This document shows positions 24,431 to 33,125 of a stretch of 64,000 nucleotides of DNA, in pieces. The DNA is from Vulcanimicrobiota bacterium (GTDB lineage: Bacteria; Vulcanimicrobiota; Vulcanimicrobiia; Vulcanimicrobiales; Vulcanimicrobiaceae). Below the pieces are notes generated by a model. That model did not search any database. It was not told the origin of the DNA and worked only from the letters and a program-made list of their open reading frames with translations. The translations under genes and the position numbers were made by a program. Each line of letters begins with the position of its first letter. Within the stretch, counting starts at the first letter, position 1. The stretch is taken from assembly GCA_013036105.1 (NCBI GenBank), contig JAAXCX010000010.1, forward strand, positions 44,120 to 108,119, written 5' to 3'.

Positions 24431-25299
24431 GTCCGGAAACTGCCCTCGCCGACGAAGATCGTTTCACCGCCGACATCGAAATTGGGTGCGCCGCCCGCCT
24501 CCATGTCGATCCGTACGTGCAGAACGCTGCGCCGGCCGAGCTTCACGCCTTGTTCGCTGACGAACGATCGCTTCGCGTCGAGCGCGCCATATTTCGTCAG
24601 ATAGGCAAAGAGCGGGCCCGTCGCGCTGCCGGTGGCAGGATCTTCGGCGATGCCGCTCATGGGGGCGAACATGCGCGCATACGTGCCGTTCTCCGTCAAG
24701 CAAAAGACAAAGATTCCCGAAACGTAGGTTTCGATCGTCTCGTCAAAGCCGCCGACCGCGTACCAGGCTCGATCGACGGCGTCGCGATCTTTCAGCGCTA
24801 TGAAAAGAAATGGATTCCCCGCGCCTGCGATCTGTGGCGGCAGCGTTCCGTGAAGGTCGCTCTCTGCCAGGCCGAGCGATGCGGCCGAGCGCGGCCGGTC
24901 GAGGTCTGATTCGAATATTACGGGAGGCGTGCGCAGCCAGGCAAAGAGTTTGCCGTCCTTGCGCTCGAGACGGACCGCCACGTCGCCCACGCGTTCGCCC
25001 AGCGAAAAATTCTTGGTATCCGGCGGGACCCATTTGAGCACTTCGGCGATTGCAAAAGTGGCGCCGACGGTCGGGTGCCCCGCGAACGGCATCTCGTGCC
25101 GCGGCGTAAAAATTCGCAGCTCCGCGGGGCGGCTCGCATCGCCAGTGCGCCGCAAGAACACCGTCTCGGCGACATTGAGCTCGTTGGCGAGCGTTTGCAT
25201 CGTGGCGTCGTCGAGATGCTGCGGAACGACGGCCAGCTGGTTGCCTTGGAACGGCCGTTCGGCGAAGACATCGAAGAGCAGATATGAAATCTGCGTCAT
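24427..25299 (-). CDS. PhzF-family isomerase/epimerase
   Basis: The 290-residue protein has the PhzF two-lobed fold motifs. The N-terminal VFAERPFQGNQLAVV is followed by the catalytic-glutamate segment ANELNVAETVFL near 46 and by FAGHPTVGATFAI. The C-terminal lobe has EDPATGSATGPLFAYL. Most members have unknown substrates. A strong AAGGAGG lies 8 nt before the ATG. It is divergent from the aldo/keto reductase with only 17 bp between them, and its tail overlaps moeB by 4 bp. Confidence 0.92.
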   Translation of the reverse strand: MTQISYLLFDVFAERPFQGNQLAVVPQHLDDATMQTLANELNVAETVFLRRTGDASRPAELRIFTPRHEMPFAGHPTVGATFAIAEVLKWVPPDTKNFSLGERVGDVAVRLERKDGKLFAWLRTPPVIFESDLDRPRSAASLGLAESDLHGTLPPQIAGAGNPFLFIALKDRDAVDRAWYAVGGFDETIETYVSGIFVFCLTENGTYARMFAPMSGIAEDPATGSATGPLFAYLTKYGALDAKRSFVSEQGVKLGRRSVLHVRIDMEAGGAPNFDVGGETIFVGEGSFRT

Positions 25300-25316
25300 A
25301 GAGAGAAGCCTCCTTC

Positions 25317-26165
25317 GTGATCCGCAAACCGTTTGGCCCGGCCGGCGTTGCGGTCCCGGCGATTGGGCAGGGCACGTGGGACGTTCCGGAAAGCGGCCAC
25401 CGCCGCGCGGAGGCGATCCGCGCCCTGCGCCGCGGGATCGAACTCGGCATGACGCACATCGACACCGCGGAGATGTACGGCGCGGGGGCGGCCGAGGAAA
25501 TTGTGGGCGAGGCCGTGGCGAACGTCCCGCGCGAATCGCTCTTCATCACGAGCAAAGTGCTGCCGGAGAACGCCTCTTATAAAGGAACGATAGAGGCATG
25601 CGAGCGTACGCTGCGGCGGCTGCGCACGGAGTACGTCGATCTCTATCTCTTACACTGGCCGGGGTCGCATCCGATCGGTGAGACCATGCGCGCGCTCGAG
25701 GAACTGGCCGCGCAAGGTAAGGCGCGGTATATCGGTGTCAGCAATTTCGACGTGGAAGAACTGCGCGAAGCGCAGGCTCAGCTTCGCAACGCTAAGATCG
25801 CTGCAAATGAAATCTATTACGCCCCTGCGGAGCGAGGCCCCGAAGCCCGGCTTATCCCGTATTGCCGGGAGCACCGCATTGCCGTCATCGGGTACACGCC
25901 CTTCGGACGCGGGCGCGTCTTGCGCAAAGGTTCACCCGGAATGGCCATGCTGCAGAGCATTGCCGAAAAGCATGGCAAGACTCCGCGGCAGGTCGTACTC
26001 AATTTTCTGACGCGCGACCCGGACGTGTTTGCGATCCCGAAAGCGTCGAGCGTCGCGCACGTCGAGGAGAATGCCGGCGCGGCCGGATGGATGCTGGATG
26101 AAGAAGACCTGGCGCAGATCGACGCCGAGTTTCCCACGGTGGAGGGACCGCTTGCCACCGTTTGA
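25317..26165 (+). CDS. Aldo/keto reductase
   Basis: The 282-residue TIM-barrel oxidoreductase has the AKR tetrad: Asp in THIDTAEMYG (near 48) with the catalytic Tyr, Lys in FITSKVLPEN, and His in LYLLHWPG. NADPH-binding residues lie in the C-terminal IPKASSVAHVEEN. It starts with GTG. The substrate cannot be predicted. The next gene starts inside its last codons. Confidence 0.92.
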   Translation: MIRKPFGPAGVAVPAIGQGTWDVPESGHRRAEAIRALRRGIELGMTHIDTAEMYGAGAAEEIVGEAVANVPRESLFITSKVLPENASYKGTIEACERTLRRLRTEYVDLYLLHWPGSHPIGETMRALEELAAQGKARYIGVSNFDVEELREAQAQLRNAKIAANEIYYAPAERGPEARLIPYCREHRIAVIGYTPFGRGRVLRKGSPGMAMLQSIAEKHGKTPRQVVLNFLTRDPDVFAIPKASSVAHVEENAGAAGWMLDEEDLAQIDAEFPTVEGPLATV

Positions 26166-27348
26166 CGGGGCCGCCATCAAACGGCTCGCGCGCGATAAGG
26201 CGATGCAGCTCGGCGCGAGTGACGTTCGCGTAACGCCGGCGTTTGACGGCGGCGGCGTGCAGCGCGATTTGAATGAATCCTTCGCGCGGGGCGATCTCGC
26301 AACGTGGCCGTACGACGAAGCGTATGCGGCCAAGGCTGCGGACCCCTCAAGCATTTTGGAAGGCGCGCGCAGCGTCATCTGTATTGCCGTTCCTTATGCC
26401 TCGAACGCGGCGGAGCCGTTGCCGCAACAGGGTCGTGTTTCGAATTACGTCGGCTCCGCCGATTATCACTCGCGTGTCAAACACCTCTTGCTCGAGGTCG
26501 CAGGCCAGATCGACGCAGCGGCCGGCTCCAGCGTGACCGCCATTGCGTGCGACACCAAGCCGATTGCCGAACGCGCATTCGCGGCTCGCGCCGGCTTAGG
26601 ATGGATCGGCAAGCACACCAACTTAATCTCGCCGGTCTCCGGCTCGTTCGTATTTCTGGGCGAGATCGTCACGAATCTCGAACTGCCGCCGGACGAGCCG
26701 CTGCGCAAAACCTGCGGGAAGTGCACGCGCTGCATTCCGGCATGTCCGACGGGCGCGTTGCGCGGCGACTACACGATCGATGCAACGCGCTGTATCGCCG
26801 ACCTCACGCAGCGCACCGACGCGATTCCGCGTGCCATGCGTCCGCTGATTGGCACCTGGGTCTGGGGCTGCGATCTTTGCCAACTCGCGTGCCCGCCCAA
26901 CCTTAGTGTCATGGTGAGTCAGCCTGCCCTGAGCCGGGTCGAAGGGAACCACCCCGAGCAGCGCTTCACAGGAGCGCATGTCGAGGGCCGGGCGCCGAAG
27001 GAAACATCGACGCCGGAACTCGTCGAGCTCTTGCAACTGCGAAGCAGCGGTTTTAAGCGCAAGTACGCGCGCACCGCGATGGGCTGGCGCGGCGGCGCCG
27101 TTTTGCGGCGCAACGCGGCCGTAGCGCTGGGCAACTCGCTCGATCGTGCGGCGGTGCCGCCGCTTACCGAAGCATTGCGCGACGATCCGCATCCGCTCGT
27201 TCGCGGTCACAGCGCGTGGGCGCTCGGACGCATCGGCTCGCCGCAAGCCGTTTCGGCCTTGAAGCGGCGCTTAACGATCGAGCGTGACCGTGACGTTCGC
27301 GCCGAAATCGACGCGGCGCTGGAACCGTACGCAGCCGGCCGGCGTTAG
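26152..27348 (+). CDS. queG: Epoxyqueuosine reductase
   Basis: The 398-residue enzyme reduces epoxyqueuosine to queuosine in tRNA using cobalamin and two Fe-S clusters. It shows IACDTKPIAERAFAARAGLG, the first cluster motif CGKCTRCIPACPTGAL and the second CDLCQLACPPN. A C-terminal HEAT-like tail contains RRNAAVALGNSLDR. The start is TTG 26152 because GGAGG sits 6 nt upstream. It overlaps the AKR gene by 14 nt. An insertion of about 25 residues follows the second cluster (see the repeat entry). Confidence 0.94.
   Translation: MPPFDGAAIKRLARDKAMQLGASDVRVTPAFDGGGVQRDLNESFARGDLATWPYDEAYAAKAADPSSILEGARSVICIAVPYASNAAEPLPQQGRVSNYVGSADYHSRVKHLLLEVAGQIDAAAGSSVTAIACDTKPIAERAFAARAGLGWIGKHTNLISPVSGSFVFLGEIVTNLELPPDEPLRKTCGKCTRCIPACPTGALRGDYTIDATRCIADLTQRTDAIPRAMRPLIGTWVWGCDLCQLACPPNLSVMVSQPALSRVEGNHPEQRFTGAHVEGRAPKETSTPELVELLQLRSSGFKRKYARTAMGWRGGAVLRRNAAVALGNSLDRAAVPPLTEALRDDPHPLVRGHSAWALGRIGSPQAVSALKRRLTIERDRDVRAEIDAALEPYAAGRR
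26911..26992 (+). repeat. Palindromic repeat element inserted in frame in queG
   Basis: The segment contains CCCTGAGCCGGGTCGAAGGG (26927-26946) and a second GTCGAGGG-type half (about 26980-26987). It matches the common form CCCTGAGC-n-GTCGAAGGG of dispersed repeats seen in many bacterial genomes. Its translation (ALSRVEG) is the usual in-frame reading of that element. The insertion preserves the queG frame. Exact edges are not certain. Confidence 0.55.
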
Positions 27349-27355
27349 AACCTGC

Positions 27356-27997
27356 ATGCGCACTCAAAGATATTTTATCGGCGCCATCACGGCTGCCGCC
27401 CTCTTGCTGACGCTCAGCCCGACTGGGCAAGCGTCGACGAATTCGGACCAAGTGCTCGCGCGCCTGATCTCAGCCAACGCCGGTTTGCGCAGCTTTACTG
27501 CGAACGTAAGCGCCGACGTCCAGATGCATTCGTTTCCGTATCTTAGTGCAAATCTTAGCGGCGTTTACTATCACAAAGAACCGAGCAAAGATAAAGTCGT
27601 CTTCACGAGCGGACTGCCGCTGGTCGCCAAACAGTTCAGTAACGTCTATCCACACGTTGAAAGCCCGGCGCGCTGGCACGATGTCTACGACATCTCTGTC
27701 GAGCGCGATGATGGCACTTACACGACCTTTAAACTCGTCCCGCGCGCGCACGCGCGCATCGATCACATCGACGCGAAGGTCGGCGACAGGTCGGGCGAAC
27801 TCGCGCAGCTCCGATGGAACTACGTCGACGGAAGTTACGCGACGCTGAATCAGACCTACAGTAAAGTTGGCGCGTACCGGCTGGTGACGCGGGAGACCGG
27901 CCACTTCCGGGATCCGAATTACGACGCCGATCTTACGTCGACGTTCAGCAAGTTTAGAGTCAACGTCGCGATTCCGGACTCGATCTTTAGCAACTGA
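27356..27997 (+). CDS. LolA-like periplasmic protein
   Basis: The 213-residue protein has a signal peptide (IGAITAAALLLTLSPTGQA) and then LARLISANAGLRSFTANVSAD, the N-terminal pattern of outer-membrane lipoprotein-sorting/LolA-like folds. Later strands (GVYYHKEPSKDKVVF and AYRLVTRETGHF) fit the half-barrel. It is 8 nt after queG. Whether it truly carries lipoproteins or is a DUF-type relative is unclear. Confidence 0.7.
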   Translation: MRTQRYFIGAITAAALLLTLSPTGQASTNSDQVLARLISANAGLRSFTANVSADVQMHSFPYLSANLSGVYYHKEPSKDKVVFTSGLPLVAKQFSNVYPHVESPARWHDVYDISVERDDGTYTTFKLVPRAHARIDHIDAKVGDRSGELAQLRWNYVDGSYATLNQTYSKVGAYRLVTRETGHFRDPNYDADLTSTFSKFRVNVAIPDSIFSN

Positions 27998-28055
27998 TTT
28001 TGCCAGCGGTTCCCAGGGACAGGTCAGCCGCGGGGGCGACCGGAATTCGGGAAAC

Positions 28056-29072
28056 GTGGCCCTGACGACCATCGATCTGACTCGCGCGCCGCTGGCCGAT
28101 CAATTCAACCGGCCGATTACGTATCTGCGTATTTCCGTGACCGACAAGTGCAATTTGCGCTGCGTGTACTGCATGCCTGAGCGCGGATTGGATTGGCTGC
28201 CCAAAGGCGAGATCCTCACGTACGAAGAGATCGCGAAGATCGTTCAGGCTGCGGCTTCGGTTGGCGTACGCAGCGTGCGCCTCTCGGGCGGCGAGCCGCT
28301 GATCCGTCGCGATCTCGGTCGCTTGGTCGCCGCAATACGTGCCGTCGAAGGTATCGAAGACATCTCGCTCTCCACCAATGGCCTCTTGCTGTCCGAGCAG
28401 ATCGCGGAACTGAAAGCCGCCGGCTTGAACCGCGTCAACGTTTCGCTCGACACGCTGCGAGCGGGGCGTTTTGAAGCCATCGCGCGCCGCCCGGGCTTGG
28501 ATCGCGTGCTCGCCGGAATCGATGCCGCGATCGAGGCGGGTATGGAACCGGTGAAGATCAACGTCGTCGTCATGCGCGGGCAAAACGACGATGAGATCGC
28601 GGACTTAGCGCAGTGGACGCGGCAGCAACCGGTCTTCGTGCGTTTCATCGAGGTGATGCCTGTTCATGAAAACGTCGGGCTTCAGCGCGACTCGTACGTC
28701 AGCTCCGACGAGATACTGGAACGCGTACGATCGATCGGCGACTTGCGTCCGTCGCTCGGCCCCGGGGGCAATGGCCCGGCTCGTTATTTCGCTTTTGATG
28801 GCGCGCCTGGCGCGGTCGGCGTGATCAGCCCGCTTTCGCACGATTACTGCGAGCGCTGCAATCGCGTGCGGCTGACTGCGGATGGACATTTGCGGCTTTG
28901 TCTCTTCGGCGATCAGGACGTCGATCTGCGGACCCCTCTCCGGGCCGGCGAGTCGATTGACGCGCTTGCAGAAATCTTGCGGTCGGCAATGCTGATCAAG
29001 CCCGAGCGCCACCACCTGCGCCTCGGAGAGACGTCCTCCAGGATGCGCGCCTTTTCAGAGATCGGCGGCTAG
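28056..29072 (+). CDS. moaA: GTP 3',8-cyclase MoaA
   Basis: The 338-residue radical-SAM enzyme starts molybdenum-cofactor synthesis. The SAM cluster motif is DKCNLRCVYCMPE near 33-45. The C-terminal second cluster appears as HDYCERCNRVRLTADGHLRLC, with the expected GG tail (EIGG). It starts with GTG. Partners moaD, moaE and moeB are 4-6 kb upstream; moaC is not in the window. Confidence 0.96.
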   Translation: MALTTIDLTRAPLADQFNRPITYLRISVTDKCNLRCVYCMPERGLDWLPKGEILTYEEIAKIVQAAASVGVRSVRLSGGEPLIRRDLGRLVAAIRAVEGIEDISLSTNGLLLSEQIAELKAAGLNRVNVSLDTLRAGRFEAIARRPGLDRVLAGIDAAIEAGMEPVKINVVVMRGQNDDEIADLAQWTRQQPVFVRFIEVMPVHENVGLQRDSYVSSDEILERVRSIGDLRPSLGPGGNGPARYFAFDGAPGAVGVISPLSHDYCERCNRVRLTADGHLRLCLFGDQDVDLRTPLRAGESIDALAEILRSAMLIKPERHHLRLGETSSRMRAFSEIGG

Positions 29073-29145
29073 GCCCGCAAGCCAGAAGAGGCCCGGTCAC
29101 AACGGGGCGAATCGGGACGTTACCAGCAAAAGGGGGCCCTGAGGC

Positions 29146-29664
29146 ATGGAGCAGGTCTACCTCGTCACCGGCATGTCGGCCGCGCAGAGCAGGGTCGAAA
29201 CGCTCGTTCGTGAGCATCAGACGAAACTCGCGCGGTACGTGCGCCGGATGGTCGGAGATGCCGACGTCGCGCTGGATATCACACAAGACGTATTCTTCAG
29301 TGCGTATCGCACGCTCCAACGTGAACCGGAACGTCCACTAACGGCGGGCTGGCTCTACAAGACCGCGACGAATACGGCCATCTCGTTCCTACGCAGAAAA
29401 AAAATCCTGCGCTTTATGTCCCTCGATCGGGAGCACGACGTGCGCTCACTGCGCATAGACGAACGTAGCGCGGCGTCGATCGATCTGCAAGCGGCCATGC
29501 GCCGCTTGCCGGCGGAGCAAGCCGCCGCGATTATGTTGACGAGTTATGCCGGGTATTCGTCGCAGGAAGCTGCGGCGATTCTCGGGACCAGCGCGGATGC
29601 GATCCGTCAACGCGTTTGCCGCGCGCTGCGAACGATGCGCGCGGTACTGATGGAGCCTATTTGA
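29146..29664 (+). CDS. ECF-family RNA polymerase sigma factor
   Basis: The 172-residue protein has sigma region 2 (LVREHQTKLARYVRRMVG and DVALDITQDVFFSAYRTL, about residues 27-62) and region 4 (LPAEQAAAIMLTSYAGYSSQEAAAI, helix-turn-helix near 130-160). There is no region 3, as in ECF factors. Its stop overlaps the anti-sigma start (TTGA). A weak AAC/CGTT-like pair at about 29101 and 29118 could be an autoregulatory promoter, though the spacing is short. Confidence 0.92.
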   Translation: MEQVYLVTGMSAAQSRVETLVREHQTKLARYVRRMVGDADVALDITQDVFFSAYRTLQREPERPLTAGWLYKTATNTAISFLRRKKILRFMSLDREHDVRSLRIDERSAASIDLQAAMRRLPAEQAAAIMLTSYAGYSSQEAAAILGTSADAIRQRVCRALRTMRAVLMEPI

Positions 29665-30665
29665 GGGAGAGTTTGCTACACAAGGAAATCGAATCTCTGG
29701 CGGGTGCGATAGCGCTCGGAGAGGCCACCGACGCGGATCGCCGCGCATATCGCGAACACATCGCGGGATGCACTGAATGTTTGACCGAGCTCGGCGGCGA
29801 GCACGAGCTGGCGCGAACCAACGCGATCGTGGCTGAAGCTCGCGACGGCGAAGTCTGGAATCCGCAGCTCGGTAGCGTGTTCCGCCGGAGATCGCGCGGA
29901 CTGTCGCCGGTCGTGCGCTTTGCGGCCGCATTTGCGGTGACGTTCGGCTTGGCGGCGGCGGCGCTTCACTATTTTGCGGTTCCGGTGCGCAATACACAGG
30001 CATCGGTCGTCTCTTATGTCCCGGCGGCCGAAACGGTTAAGCACAGTGCGCTTCCGCTGGCTGGGCAAACGCAGCAGCGCCGGTTCATGGTCTATCACAA
30101 CGTCGTGCAGATGGCGCGCGCTCCGGTCGCGCCGGCAGCGCAACCGCCCGCCAAGACCCCCGAGATTGCCGCAGTCACGGTTTATCCGCAAACTGCGCCG
30201 CGCAGCAAGACTCCCGCGAGCGTCCCGGTGTGGCGCGATCCGGTATGGCGGACTGTCGCGCGTATGACCACGACATCGCTCAGCGAAACTTCGCCGCAGC
30301 GTGTCAGCAGCGCCGAGATGCTGCAGCTGCGATCGGGCGGCCGTTCCTTAACGAACGATGCCACTCCGATAGGCGGCGAAACGGCGATCAATCCGCAGCC
30401 GCCGATGATTGCGTACGCCGAGGGCGCGGAGGGCACCACCGCTTTCGAAGTCTTAATCGACGAGCGCGGGATGCCCACCAAGTGCGTCATCACGAAGCCG
30501 GCGGGCTATCGATTCCTCGACGAAGCGGTCTGCAAAGCTGCGATGAAGGCGCGTTACTCGCCAAAAACGCTCGACGGACGGCCCGTCCCCGGCCTCTACC
30601 GCGATGCGTTTACGTTTCGTGTGAGCTCCAACGAGAGCGACGGACTGCCCCGACCCATTCACTAG
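29661..30665 (+). CDS. Anti-sigma factor fused to a TonB-like C-terminal domain
   Basis: This protein of about 334 residues has an N-terminal zinc-finger anti-sigma motif YREHIAGCTECL (HxxxCxxC, about residues 28-37). One membrane segment follows near 75-98, then a proline/alanine-rich periplasmic linker, and a C-terminal TonB_C-type domain containing AFEVLIDERGMPTKCVITKP and AVCKAAMKARYSP. The first part should bind the ECF sigma factor encoded just upstream. TTG 29661 is chosen for the 4-nt overlap. The fusion is unusual (see findings). Confidence 0.85.
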   Translation: MRESLLHKEIESLAGAIALGEATDADRRAYREHIAGCTECLTELGGEHELARTNAIVAEARDGEVWNPQLGSVFRRRSRGLSPVVRFAAAFAVTFGLAAAALHYFAVPVRNTQASVVSYVPAAETVKHSALPLAGQTQQRRFMVYHNVVQMARAPVAPAAQPPAKTPEIAAVTVYPQTAPRSKTPASVPVWRDPVWRTVARMTTTSLSETSPQRVSSAEMLQLRSGGRSLTNDATPIGGETAINPQPPMIAYAEGAEGTTAFEVLIDERGMPTKCVITKPAGYRFLDEAVCKAAMKARYSPKTLDGRPVPGLYRDAFTFRVSSNESDGLPRPIH

Positions 30666-30701
30666 ACCGGGAGAACCGCCGCCCATAGCAAAACGCGTGC
30701 C

Positions 30702-31049
30702 ATGCGGTTTCGCTTTGCGTCCGTCGCGCTCGCTCTCTTCACGGTCGTCACGCTGCCCGCGTGCAGCGGCGGTACGGCAAACTCGCACGCAACCGTCGCG
30801 CCGTCCGAAGTACCGCTCAATGCCGGCCGCGGCCGCTCGATCTACCTGGCGCAGTGCGCCGCGTGTCACGGGCGCGACGGAACCGGCGGCCAAATCGGAC
30901 CGCAGCTTCGCAACGAGCGCTTGCGGCGCACGTTCGCGCAAGTGCGTGACATCGTGCTCAACCCCGAACCGCCGATGCCTAAGCTCTTTCCGGCGCGCCT
31001 CAGCGCCGGCGACGTGCGCGACGTTTCAGCCTTCGTAGAAACGCTCTGA
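30702..31049 (+). CDS. Lipoprotein c-type cytochrome
   Basis: The 115-residue protein has a signal peptide ending in a lipobox (VTLPAC) and one haem-binding motif AQCAACHGRDGTGG (CAACH near 49-53). The methionine ligand is probably in PPMPKLFP. It is a small class I cytochrome tethered to a membrane, with no partner oxidase nearby. Its stop overlaps the photolyase ATG (TGATG). Confidence 0.9.
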   Translation: MRFRFASVALALFTVVTLPACSGGTANSHATVAPSEVPLNAGRGRSIYLAQCAACHGRDGTGGQIGPQLRNERLRRTFAQVRDIVLNPEPPMPKLFPARLSAGDVRDVSAFVETL

Positions 31050-32491
31050 TGCCGGTTGCGATCTACCGCTTCGCGCGCGATCTTCGCTTGGACGATCATG
31101 CGGGACTCAGTGCAGCCTCGGCGCACGGGGATATCGCGCCGTTCTTGGTCATCGACCGCGAGCTCGATGAGCGGTTACGCTCGTCGCCACGGCGAGCCGC
31201 CTATTTCTGCAGAGCTGCCGCTGCTTTGGACGCGGCGCTGCGCGAACGCGGGTCGGCGTTAGTCGTGCGCCACGGCGAAGCCGCTGCCGAGGTCACGCGC
31301 CTGGCGCAAGAGTTGAAAGCGGTGGCGGTTTCGTGGAGCGCGAGCTACGACCGTTCGGGTATTGCAGCAGACGCGGAGCTGCAGGCAGCGATCGAAGAAC
31401 GCGGCATGCGCGCGACTGCAGTCCACGATTCACCGGCAATTCCTCCCGAAGAGAGCACGGCTGGGCGTAGCTCCGCAGGTGAAGGGTACCGAGCTTTTGC
31501 GCCTTATTACGACGTCTGGCGCGAGCTTGAGCCCGGTTCGTACGAGGCACCGTTACTCTTGTCGTTCGTGCGCGCGGACGTGGGCAGCGAGCCGCTTCCG
31601 CAGCCCGCTGATTTTGGCAGCGAATCGATCCCCGCGTCGGGCGCTGCCAGCGCTCGCGAGAAGCTGGAAGCGTTTTTGCGGGGTCCGGCTCTTCAGTACT
31701 CGTTTGCGGTAAACGCTCCGGCGGATGACCTGACCTCGCACCTGAGCGCAGATTTGACGTTCGGAACGATTGCCGCGCGCACCATCGTGCGTGAAACGCG
31801 GAAACGAATGGACGATCCGTTCTTGCTCTCGGAAGAGCGCTCGTCGTTGCGGCTCTTTCTGCGCGCGATTGCGATGCGTGATTTTTTTCTGCAGCTCTCT
31901 TGGTACCATCCGCAGACGAGCGGTGCCGTGCTCCAGGAGAAGATGCGCGACTTTCCGTTTTTACAATCGCACCCGCATTTGGATGCGTGGCGCGAGGGCC
32001 GCACCGGATTTCCGCTCGTGGACGCCGGCATCCGCCAGCTACGCGCGACCGGCTGGATGCATCCACGGGTGCGCGCTATCGCCGCGTCGTTTCTCTGCTT
32101 CGATCTGGGGGTCGATTGGCGGACGGGCGTGGCCGAATGGGACCGCTATTTGATCGAAGACGATCCGGCGCTTTCAGTTGGAAACTGGCAGTGGATCGCT
32201 GGAGTCGGTGCCGATTTGGCGGCGTATCCGCGCATTTACAATCCGAATAAACAGGCGAAGCGCTTCGATCCGGATGGATCGTACGCGCGCAGATGGATCT
32301 CCGAGCTCGCGCACGGACCGGCAGGCGGGTTTAGCGGGCTGCACCAGGGTTCAGCGCAGATCGAACTGCCGCTCGGAGGAGCGGAAAGATACCCGCGGCC
32401 CGTGGTCGATCACGACCGCGCGGCACGCGAGTTCTTATTGCGGTATCAGGAGTTCGTTACGCCGGCAGGCGGTCGTCGATCCAGTCGGTGA
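31049..32491 (+). CDS. phrB: Deoxyribodipyrimidine photolyase (cryptochrome/photolyase family)
   Basis: The 480-residue flavoprotein has an N-terminal antenna domain (YRFARDLRLDDHAGL) and a C-terminal FAD domain with REGRTGFPLVDAGIRQLRAT, GWMHPRVRAIAASFLC, DDPALSVGNWQWIAG and RIYNPNKQAKRFDP. It should repair cyclobutane pyrimidine dimers using blue light. It follows an ECF sigma/anti-sigma pair and a cytochrome. It converges with and overlaps the next gene by 35 bp. Confidence 0.93.
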   Translation: MPVAIYRFARDLRLDDHAGLSAASAHGDIAPFLVIDRELDERLRSSPRRAAYFCRAAAALDAALRERGSALVVRHGEAAAEVTRLAQELKAVAVSWSASYDRSGIAADAELQAAIEERGMRATAVHDSPAIPPEESTAGRSSAGEGYRAFAPYYDVWRELEPGSYEAPLLLSFVRADVGSEPLPQPADFGSESIPASGAASAREKLEAFLRGPALQYSFAVNAPADDLTSHLSADLTFGTIAARTIVRETRKRMDDPFLLSEERSSLRLFLRAIAMRDFFLQLSWYHPQTSGAVLQEKMRDFPFLQSHPHLDAWREGRTGFPLVDAGIRQLRATGWMHPRVRAIAASFLCFDLGVDWRTGVAEWDRYLIEDDPALSVGNWQWIAGVGADLAAYPRIYNPNKQAKRFDPDGSYARRWISELAHGPAGGFSGLHQGSAQIELPLGGAERYPRPVVDHDRAAREFLLRYQEFVTPAGGRRSSR

Positions 32492-33035
32492 TGACGGGGA
32501 CGCGAACGTCGTCGCCGTGCCATGCCTTAATCCCGTAGAAGACGCTCATCACGACGAAGATCGGGATGATGAAGGCGAGCACGATCGCGGCGCTGATTCC
32601 AAGGATCGGGATTCCGGCCATGAGGGTGAGGACGCCCCAGAGCCCGGCCATTCCAACATTGAAACCTAGCGCTTGATACGCGTGCTTGCGCAGACGGCGC
32701 GACTGCTTGCGGTCGAAGAGCGAAATGAGGGCCAGCGGCCACAACGGGTATCCCATCGCCACAAGCGCGCGCGATTCGCCGGGATCGGAAGGTTCGGCGA
32801 CCGTGGCGCGAGCTTGCGGCGCGGGCTGCTGTTGGGCGGCCCTCCACCACTGCTGCGAGCGCGGCGGAACTTGTCCGGCGACCGATTTGTGCTGCGCGTT
32901 CGCCGAGTCGATCTTGGCGGCTAGGCGGCAACTCGGGCACGTGCCGGCTTGATCGCGGCACGTGGCGCAAACGGCCTTGCTGCAATCCGAGCATCGCGCG
33001 ATCGACGGAACGTTGGCGTGAAAATAGCAATCCAC
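32457..33035 (-). CDS. Membrane protein with N-terminal B-box-like zinc finger
   Basis: The 192-residue protein begins with a cysteine-rich zinc-binding segment containing FHANVPSIARCSDCSKAVC and AGTCPSCR. A flexible middle follows, then a C-terminal hydrophobic region with about three membrane segments (ALGFNVGMAGLWGVLTLMAG and AAIVLAFIIPIFVVMSVFYG) resembling DUF4870. Function is unknown. It starts with GTG and overlaps phrB tail to tail. Confidence 0.75.
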   Translation of the reverse strand: MDCYFHANVPSIARCSDCSKAVCATCRDQAGTCPSCRLAAKIDSANAQHKSVAGQVPPRSQQWWRAAQQQPAPQARATVAEPSDPGESRALVAMGYPLWPLALISLFDRKQSRRLRKHAYQALGFNVGMAGLWGVLTLMAGIPILGISAAIVLAFIIPIFVVMSVFYGIKAWHGDDVRVPVITDWIDDRLPA

Positions 33036-33095
33036 TTTTTAGCCCTCAGACGAGTTCTTTCGTTTTCATCTACTCCTCATGGTGACGAGAGGTTT

Positions 33096-33110
33096 CGCCC
33101 CTCCGGGGCG
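33096..33110. repeat. Small inverted repeat upstream of the ABC exporter
   Basis: CGCCCC-TCC-GGGGCG forms a 6-bp hairpin ending 15 nt before the ATG of the exporter, in a 90-bp divergent spacer. There is no U-tract, so a terminator is unlikely. It could be part of an operator or 5' leader. Confidence 0.3.
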
Positions 33111-33125
33111 GCAAGGCAATCGCGA

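Noticed and set aside
27998..28055. Possible molybdenum-cofactor riboswitch upstream of moaA
   Set aside because: The interval is only 58 nt, much shorter than the known Moco RNA motif; only a short GC hairpin can be drawn.
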